Of a DNA stretch of 64,000 bases, positions 58,319-64,000 are shown in pieces. Origin of the DNA: Croceibacterium atlanticum (GTDB lineage: Bacteria > Pseudomonadota > Alphaproteobacteria > Sphingomonadales > Sphingomonadaceae); assembly GCF_001008165.2 (NCBI RefSeq), contig NZ_CP011452.2, forward strand, positions 1,798,001 through 1,862,000, written 5' to 3'. Under the pieces are notes generated by a model. It was not told where the DNA came from and did no database searches. It saw only the letters and a program-made list of their open reading frames with translations. Within the stretch, counting starts at the first letter, position 1, and every line of letters begins with the position of its first letter. Both the position numbers and the translations under genes were made by a program.

Positions 58319-59011
58319 TCAGTTACCCCGCCAGATCTGGCGTATGGCCATGAAGGCTTCCGCTGCGGGGCAATAGACGGTCGAACCGCGCATCACCGCC
58401 AATGCCCGTATGGTTTCGAGCGAGCGTTCATCGGGTGCAGCCTTCATCTGCGATTCGAACATCGCGAAGCTGTCCAGCTTGGTTTCGAGATAATCGCCGA
58501 TATCGACATAGGTATCGGGCATGAAAGCCGGGGTCGTGCCGGCGGCATACCAATTGGTTTCGGACAGCGTTTCGTAAGCAAGGACACGGGCCGGTGCGGC
58601 GGCACTGCGCGGCCGCGCCCAGACCATGGAAGAAGTGAATACGATCTGGTGATCGAGGTGGATATCGCCGATAAAGGGAACAAACAGCGTGTCGGGCGCA
58701 ATTTCGGACAGGCAGGCACCGATACGGGCATTCACCTCCGACGCGGGGAGCGTGTCGAGCGCGGCGGCCGGAAGATCCAGCCTGTGGGTCCGCGCCACGC
58801 CGAGCAGGGCATGGGCGCGATCCGCCTCGGCCATGACCTGATCCATATATTCCCTTGAAAAGGCAGGTTCCTGCCCGCGCGTCACGATAACGACATGTAC
58901 TTCCGCGCCCTGTGCGGCCAGCCGTGCCATGGTGCCGCCGCAACCGAGAACCTCGTCATCGGGATGGGGGGCGACCACTGCCACACGTCTTGCCAGGGAA
59001 AGGTCGCTCAT
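58319..59011 (-). CDS. PIG-L family deacetylase
   Basis: A 230-residue zinc deacetylase (GlcNAc-PI/MshB-like fold). The metal motif APHPDDEVLG at about 14-23 is followed by DIHLDHQIV, where a further histidine binds zinc. It removes an N-acetyl group from an amino sugar, so in this context it could create positive charges on the polymer or on its precursor. The start ATG 59011 fits GGGAG; the open frame to 59080 adds 23 unrelated codons. It is transcribed with the flippase. Confidence 0.88.
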   Translation of the reverse strand: MSDLSLARRVAVVAPHPDDEVLGCGGTMARLAAQGAEVHVVIVTRGQEPAFSREYMDQVMAEADRAHALLGVARTHRLDLPAAALDTLPASEVNARIGACLSEIAPDTLFVPFIGDIHLDHQIVFTSSMVWARPRSAAAPARVLAYETLSETNWYAAGTTPAFMPDTYVDIGDYLETKLDSFAMFESQMKAAPDERSLETIRALAVMRGSTVYCPAAEAFMAIRQIWRGN

Positions 59012-59317
59012 CCAATTATTCTCCCGCCGGGAAGGCCTGGTGCAATTCTGGCGGACCATGCCGGTCCAGCCCATTCGCACCGCAACTACGCCCTCGGCCG
59101 GGTCATTATGAAGAACCCTTAGGGTCTATAGCCCTTTTTGCCCTCTTTCGGGCCAGGCCATGTCTATCCGGAAGTGTATCAGCAATTTCGGCGTATATCC
59201 GAACTGTCAGTTTTATTGAGTCGCGCAATGGCGCATCTTGCAGTGCGGTATCGTCGGGGAGGCATTGAAAAAGGCATCATGCCCAAAGACCACCTCGACA
59301 ACAGCCGCGGGGGCTCG

Positions 59318-60628
59318 ATGAACACAAATAGCGCGACAGTCCGACCTGCCAGCCTGGCCTATGCGGCGCCGGGCGGCGGGCGCGTGCGTCGATCCGCGCC
59401 CTCCGGCGGGAAACCGGCGGACACGGGCGCCCCGCACCCGCTGGCGGCCGCCCTGATGACAATCGGCGCCTTTCTGGTCGGTTATCAGGCATTCCGGCTT
59501 GGCGGGGTCAACCTCACATTCTCGGATGTGTTCTTCGCCATGGCATTCGGCGTCTGCCTGGCGCAGGGGCAGATCACAGCGCGGCCATTCGGGTCCATGA
59601 CCCCGTTCTGGCTGGCTGCCCTGGCCATGATGCTGACCGGGCTGATGATCGGCACAGTCATCAACGGGGACATGATCCGATGGGTGGTGATTGCGCTGCA
59701 ATATCTGTTCGGCTTCCTGTTCTTCCCGGTCATGCTGATGGGGCAGCCGGTTTCGCTGGCGCGGCGGCTGGTCTGCACCTTCATCCTCGGCATGGTGATC
59801 ATGGAAATCATCGGCATTTCCGTGGCGCTGACCATGACCCATGCGGAAGCATCGCAGATCTTTCCCAAGGAATTCCTTGCCGGCAATGGCCGCATGTCGA
59901 GCTTTGCGACGGAACCGAACTGGAATGGTGAACTGATCGCCTTTACCGGGCCGCTGACGCTCTATGCCCTGGCCAAGCGCATGATCCCGCTCTGGGCCTT
60001 TATAATCGCAATCGGGATCCTGCTGTGGGGCCTGTTGCTCAGCGCATCCTTCACCGGCTTCGCAGCCTTTACGATCGGCATGACCATCTGCCTGCTATTC
60101 GTCGGCATTCGCAAGCTGGTCGGCGTATCCGCCCTGGTGGCGGTGGGCGCTGTCATCTTTGTCGCCAGCGGCGCCCCGCTCCCGTCCATCTTCCAGGAAC
60201 GTGTCGGTGGAGCGCTGACAGAAGGCAGCCTGCAGAATGCCGGCACTTACGAAGGCCGGGTGGAACTGATCGGCCAGGCGTGGGACACAGCCAATGATAC
60301 GCTGATAGTCGGGCTGGGCGTGGAAGGCTTCCGGAAGACCAACGACATCAAGCAGCCGGTGCATAATTTGCCGATGCTGATGCTGGTGGATGGCGGCCTG
60401 CTGTCCTTTTGCGGCTTCGTGATGCTGGTGGCGCTGATGTTCATCATGCCGTTGCGCAAGATGGGGACCAACCGGCTCGAAGCGGGGGCTGTCTTCGCCG
60501 TCGCCACAGTCTTCATCATCTACACCCAGGCTCTTCCACACATGTTCTCGCGCCTGAACATAGTCCCGCCCATGCTGGCGCTGATGCTGCTTTATGCGCG
60601 CCCGGATGGGCTTATCCGAAGGTCTTAA
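59318..60628 (+). CDS. O-antigen ligase/Wzy-like polysaccharide polymerase (copy 2)
   Basis: A polytopic membrane protein of about 436 residues with ten or more helices. The EPNWNGELIAFTGPLTLYA segment and the periplasmic YEGRVELIGQAWDTANDTLIVGLGVEGF motif, followed by VHNLPMLMLVDGG, match O-antigen ligase/Wzy relatives. The start is uncertain: ATG 59318 has GGGGG ahead, while ATG 59279 lies 39 bases upstream in the same frame. It shows no close visible identity to the polymerase at 16472. The second Wza-like gene follows 128 bases later. Confidence 0.82.
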   Translation: MNTNSATVRPASLAYAAPGGGRVRRSAPSGGKPADTGAPHPLAAALMTIGAFLVGYQAFRLGGVNLTFSDVFFAMAFGVCLAQGQITARPFGSMTPFWLAALAMMLTGLMIGTVINGDMIRWVVIALQYLFGFLFFPVMLMGQPVSLARRLVCTFILGMVIMEIIGISVALTMTHAEASQIFPKEFLAGNGRMSSFATEPNWNGELIAFTGPLTLYALAKRMIPLWAFIIAIGILLWGLLLSASFTGFAAFTIGMTICLLFVGIRKLVGVSALVAVGAVIFVASGAPLPSIFQERVGGALTEGSLQNAGTYEGRVELIGQAWDTANDTLIVGLGVEGFRKTNDIKQPVHNLPMLMLVDGGLLSFCGFVMLVALMFIMPLRKMGTNRLEAGAVFAVATVFIIYTQALPHMFSRLNIVPPMLALMLLYARPDGLIRRS

Positions 60629-60756
60629 TACACTCTTTAGTTACGCCGTCTGCGCTGGCAGGAATTCCTAATTGCTGTGCCCGCGTCATTTTTTTCAGTT
60701 AGGTTCGCAGCCACGAATTAAAGTTGGGCTTCGATGAATTTGAAGGAGTTTCGGTC

Positions 60757-61332
60757 ATGAGACTGCCTCGAGGGATCATGCAGGTGCTGGGCACCGTCGC
60801 GTTGGGGGCCATGGCCACCGGCTGCACCTCAACCGGCCAGGTCGATTATCTGCCACCGGCGCAGGAAACGGGATACACTCTCGATTCCGGCGATGAACTG
60901 CGCGTGCAGGTCTATGGGCTGGAAGGCTTCGAAGGCACTTCCTTCATTGTCGATGAAAGCGGCATGCTGTCCTTGCCGCTGATCGACAAGGTGCCGGCCC
61001 GCGGCAAGACGACTGAACAGCTGGAAGGCGATATCCGCCAGGCACTGCTGGACCGCCAGATCCTGAAGGAACCCTTCGTGGATGTGCAGTCGGTCACCTT
61101 GCGGCCGTTCTATATTCTCGGCGAAGTGAACAATCCGGGCGAATATGCCTATCGTCCGGGCATGACCGTGACGACCGCCGTCACCATTGCCGGCGGCTAT
61201 ACGGTCCGCGCCAATCAGAAAGACGTGGTGATCACACGCAAGGTCGAAGGCCGCGCCGTCACCGGCAGGGCCGAAGCCGATGCCACCGTCCGTCCCGGAG
61301 ATCAGATTCAGGTGGTTGAACGGTGGTTTTAA
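60757..61332 (+). CDS. Wza-like polysaccharide export lipoprotein (copy 2)
   Basis: A 191-residue outer-membrane lipoprotein; the lipobox MATGCTS places the modified Cys at about 23. YTLDSGDELRVQVYGLEGFEGTSFIVDESGMLSLPLIDKVPARG is the export domain, and YILGEVNNPGEYAYRPGMTV with TIAGGYTVRANQKDVVI the SLBB part. It has exactly the same length and layout as copy 1 at 11060. AAGGAG at eight bases fixes the start. The GTG of the next gene overlaps its 3' end, so they are translated together. Confidence 0.92.
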   Translation: MRLPRGIMQVLGTVALGAMATGCTSTGQVDYLPPAQETGYTLDSGDELRVQVYGLEGFEGTSFIVDESGMLSLPLIDKVPARGKTTEQLEGDIRQALLDRQILKEPFVDVQSVTLRPFYILGEVNNPGEYAYRPGMTVTTAVTIAGGYTVRANQKDVVITRKVEGRAVTGRAEADATVRPGDQIQVVERWF

Positions 61333-62549
61333 AATCTGCGAAAGCTGCCCTGCTGGGCACCGCGCTGGTCCTGCCCTTCGCGGCACAGGCACAGCAATTG
61401 GGGACCACGGCACCGATCATCGATCTGCCGACCGGCTATGATGAACAGCTGGGCGCCGAAATGGGCCCCTTCACCGTCTATACTTCGGCAGAAGCGCGCG
61501 CCGAATATGACAGCAATATCTATGCGGAGAACAGCGGCAGCAACAGCGATCTGGTGCTGATCACCGCCCCCCGCGTGGAAGCGCGCACCCGCAACGGGCC
61601 GACCCAGGTGACTTTGCGCGCACAGGCGCAGGCTCGCACCTATGCCGAATATTCAACCGAAGACGCATTATCCGCGCTCGCCGGGGCCTATCTGGTCACC
61701 GGCATGGACAGCCCGGACGTGATCCGCGCCGATGTGAGCTGGCAACGCGCGATCGAAGATCGCGGCGATCCCGAAGCGCGCAATTTCATCGGCAGCGGAC
61801 CACGCAGGTTCGACGTGCTGGGCGCACAGGCCGGATGGACCCATCAGGGCCCGCGGATATTGCTGGGCGCGGAAGGCAGCATTCGCAAGATAGACTACCT
61901 TTCCGCCCTGGATAACGAACGCGACCTGACGATCTATTCCGGACAGGTCACGGCCGGATATACGGTGAGCGGGGCAGTTCGCGCGGTCGTGGTCGGCTTT
62001 GCCAATCAACGAACCTTCCGCCTGGACGAGGATACGAACGGCATCAATCGCGATGCCACGACCTATGGCGCGCGCGCCGGCCTGCGTTTCGACGAAGGCG
62101 GCATTCTGCGCGGCGAGGCGACGGTCGGCCTGTTCGAACTGGACCCGAAAGACCCGACCCTGCCGAAGAATTCCGGCGTTTCGGTCCAGGCCAATGTCTC
62201 CTACCTGCCCACAAGGCGCATCGCATTGTTCATGGAGGCTTTCCGCGGAGACGTTGCCACTGTTCGCAATGGTGCCCAGTCGCGCACGGATACGAATTTC
62301 GTGTTCGGCGTGCAGGCGGAGGCGCGGCGCAATCTGCGGTTGCAGGCTTCCGTGAATTACAGGCAGACGAAATATGTCGGCACTTCGGTGAAAGAAACCA
62401 CCAAGGGTGTTCGCGGCGAGATCGAATACCGTCTGACGCCGAACCTTTCGCTGGCCCTGTCCGCCAGATACTCCACGCGCGACAGTGATCTGATCACCGA
62501 AGAGTTCAATCGTCTGCGGACGGGTCTCGAACTACGGGTAAAACTCTGA
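61323..62549 (+). CDS. Outer-membrane beta-barrel protein, BBP2 type (copy 2)
   Basis: A 408-residue outer-membrane protein. It begins with GTG at 61323 inside the end of the Wza-like gene. The signal peptide ends after ALVLPFAAQAQQ. The mature part is full of beta strands with alternating residues and finishes LRTGLELRVKL. It shares with the protein at 26281 the pattern of a short spacer followed by EYDSNIYAENSG (here) or EYVDNLFGTETN (copy 1), so the two are paralogues. It probably works with the lipoprotein in polymer export. Confidence 0.85.
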   Translation: MVLKSAKAALLGTALVLPFAAQAQQLGTTAPIIDLPTGYDEQLGAEMGPFTVYTSAEARAEYDSNIYAENSGSNSDLVLITAPRVEARTRNGPTQVTLRAQAQARTYAEYSTEDALSALAGAYLVTGMDSPDVIRADVSWQRAIEDRGDPEARNFIGSGPRRFDVLGAQAGWTHQGPRILLGAEGSIRKIDYLSALDNERDLTIYSGQVTAGYTVSGAVRAVVVGFANQRTFRLDEDTNGINRDATTYGARAGLRFDEGGILRGEATVGLFELDPKDPTLPKNSGVSVQANVSYLPTRRIALFMEAFRGDVATVRNGAQSRTDTNFVFGVQAEARRNLRLQASVNYRQTKYVGTSVKETTKGVRGEIEYRLTPNLSLALSARYSTRDSDLITEEFNRLRTGLELRVKL

Positions 62550-62561
62550 GGAAACGGCGAG

Positions 62562-64000
62562 ATGTCGCGGCGCCCCTTGCGGATTGCGAAACGCACCAGG
62601 CTCCTGGTGTTCCACGTCCTGACGACCGCTGCCGTGCTGGCAGGTTGCAGCGGGGAAACGCAGGCTGAACAATATGCGATGGTGCAACCGCTCCATCTGC
62701 AGGGCCAGCCCGCCTTCCCTGGGGCGCGGGGTTATGGCGCCATGGCAAAGGGCGGCCGCGAAGGAGAGATCTTCTTTGTCGACAGCCTGGAGGATTCCGG
62801 ATTCGGCACCCTGCGCGAATGCGTGGAAGCGAAAATGCCGCGCGTATGTATCTTTCGCGTGTCAGGCACGATCCGCTTCAACGGGCGCCCTCCGGTCATC
62901 CGCAATCCCTATCTGACGATAGCCGGACAGACCGCCCCCGGCGGCGGCATAACCCTGGCACATAGCGGGGGGGAGTTCGGCTTTACCCCGCTGCTGATCA
63001 AGGAAACGCACGATATCGTCGTGCGGCATATCCGCATCCGGAATGATCGCGTGGGCACGCCAAATAACCGGGGAGGGGAAGATTCAATCACGATCGAAAA
63101 CAGCCGCAAGGTGATTATCGACCATGTCAGCGCCAGTTGGGCGCGGGATGAAATCATCAATGGCTTCGCCGATAATGACAATATCACCATCAGCGATTCC
63201 ATCTTTGCCGAAGGCATCCCCAAGCACGATAAATGCGCCCTGCTGGCCAGCGACCCGGTCGGCCCGCAGCGGCTGAGTTTCATCGGCAATCTCTGCGCCC
63301 ATAATGGTGATCGCAATCCGGACATGAACTTCCCGCCGGCCTCCTGCGTCGAGATCGTGAACAACGTGTTCTACAATGCGCAGTCCCAATTCGCGGAGGT
63401 TTGGGAAAGTTATGGCGGAACCCCGGTTTCCATCGTCGGCAATGTGTTCCGCGCCGGTCCCAATACTTCCGATCACACGGTCGGCATCGACCGCGAAGTG
63501 ATCGGATCGAACGGCCTGGCCACCATCTTTGCGGAGGGTAATCGCTTTGACGGGCAGTTTGTCCGCCAGTCCGCCAAAGTGGACGAGATATTGGCCGATA
63601 CGCCGCCCTGTCCTTTGACATTGCAGCCCGTATCGGCCGATGCGGCATATGAAGCCGTGCTGGACAGCGCCGGCGCATGGCCGCGCGACGCCTTCGATGA
63701 ACGCGTGGTGCGCAATGTTCGCAAGCAGACGGGCCATATCAAGAAGACGCCCGGCGTCATTCCGCCTGCCGCGGCCGGGACACCCTATGTCGATACGGAC
63801 ATGGACGGCATGGCCGATGACTGGGAAAACACCCATGGCGCCAGGGTGGGCGCGAAAGACAGCTGGGAAGATGCCGATAGTGACGGCATTTCCAATCTCG
63901 ACGCTTTTCTGGCCTTTCTGAGCGACCGCCTCGTCTCAGGGCGGGACATGGCCAGCATGGGCGCATCGAATCACATGATTTCTGCTATTTACGCGGAAAC
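62562..64000 (+). CDS. Pectate-lyase-like lipoprotein, cut off by the window end
   Basis: At least 479 residues; the frame is open to the last base and the stop lies beyond. A lipobox (AVLAGCS, Cys at about 25) predicts an outer-membrane lipoprotein. The body is a right-handed beta-helix of polysaccharide-lyase type: FPGARGYGAMAKGGREGEI, DSGFGTLREC, TIAGQTAPGGGI, DHVSASWARDE. Near the C-terminal end DTDMDGMADDWE and DADSDGISNLDAF are calcium-binding loops. ATG 62562 has GAGGAAAC before it, 12 bases after the beta-barrel gene. It may trim or degrade the exported polymer. Confidence 0.85.
   Translation, partial: MSRRPLRIAKRTRLLVFHVLTTAAVLAGCSGETQAEQYAMVQPLHLQGQPAFPGARGYGAMAKGGREGEIFFVDSLEDSGFGTLRECVEAKMPRVCIFRVSGTIRFNGRPPVIRNPYLTIAGQTAPGGGITLAHSGGEFGFTPLLIKETHDIVVRHIRIRNDRVGTPNNRGGEDSITIENSRKVIIDHVSASWARDEIINGFADNDNITISDSIFAEGIPKHDKCALLASDPVGPQRLSFIGNLCAHNGDRNPDMNFPPASCVEIVNNVFYNAQSQFAEVWESYGGTPVSIVGNVFRAGPNTSDHTVGIDREVIGSNGLATIFAEGNRFDGQFVRQSAKVDEILADTPPCPLTLQPVSADAAYEAVLDSAGAWPRDAFDERVVRNVRKQTGHIKKTPGVIPPAAAGTPYVDTDMDGMADDWENTHGARVGAKDSWEDADSDGISNLDAFLAFLSDRLVSGRDMASMGASNHMISAIYAE

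Overview
The window is GC-rich (roughly two thirds G+C), densely packed bacterial DNA. The gene content points to an alphaproteobacterium of the sphingomonad type (Sphingomonadaceae or Erythrobacteraceae). The evidence is the split-B lasso peptide operon with an HPr-kinase-like gene, the XrtV-like exosortase with its PEP-CTERM target, the GTA-type spike base protein and the style of the TonB receptor. The organism assignment is inference; there is no rRNA or other phylogenetic marker here.

Region 1 (about 1-3.2 kb) holds an (alpha/alpha)6-barrel-like protein of a type found beside glycosyltransferases, a short class I mannose-6-phosphate isomerase and a crotonase. Region 2 (3.3-10.1 kb) is a complete lasso peptide locus. 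A 46-residue precursor (4694-4834) is followed by a hairpin terminator, then by overlapping genes for the leader-binding B1 protein, the B2 protease, the asparagine-synthetase-like cyclase, an HPr-kinase-like peptide kinase and an ABC exporter. A nucleotidyltransferase gene diverges upstream.

Region 3 (10.1-34.2 kb) is an exopolysaccharide (EPS) locus. It contains seven glycosyltransferases, a Wzy-like polymerase, a Wza-like lipoprotein, a fused chain-length regulator and tyrosine kinase, an outer-membrane beta-barrel protein, a FkbM methyltransferase, a hexapeptide acyltransferase and a priming sugar transferase. It ends in a protein-sorting module: exosortase, EpsI, EpsD-like foldase, small accessory protein, retropepsin-like protease and one PEP-CTERM substrate, with a GH16 glycanase beside it. 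A two-gene phage/GTA-like spike module (13.57-15.27 kb) is embedded in this locus.

Region 4 (34.3-51.9 kb) looks like a sulfide / reactive-sulfur and respiration island. It carries a TauE-type permease, a DUF442 phosphatase/sulfurtransferase, a metallo-beta-lactamase-fold persulfide dioxygenase-like enzyme, a peroxiredoxin, an ArsR-family regulator, thioredoxin-2, a rhodanese, a sulfide:quinone oxidoreductase with the three canonical cysteines, a DUF2892 protein, and an RND pump with adaptor and TolC. CydDC and a complete cytochrome bd oxidase (CydA, CydB, CydX) follow. Two divergent promoter regions in the island share a small inverted repeat that may be the ArsR regulator's operator.

Region 5 (52-64 kb) returns to polysaccharide: UDP-glucose dehydrogenase, a TonB-dependent receptor, a sulfotransferase, a Wzx-type flippase, a PIG-L deacetylase, a second Wzy-like polymerase, a second Wza-like lipoprotein, a second beta-barrel protein, and a pectate-lyase-like lipoprotein cut off by the window end. 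The two polysaccharide regions could be two EPS pathways or one pathway with duplicated assembly parts. They share one chain-length kinase, one flippase and one priming transferase within the window.
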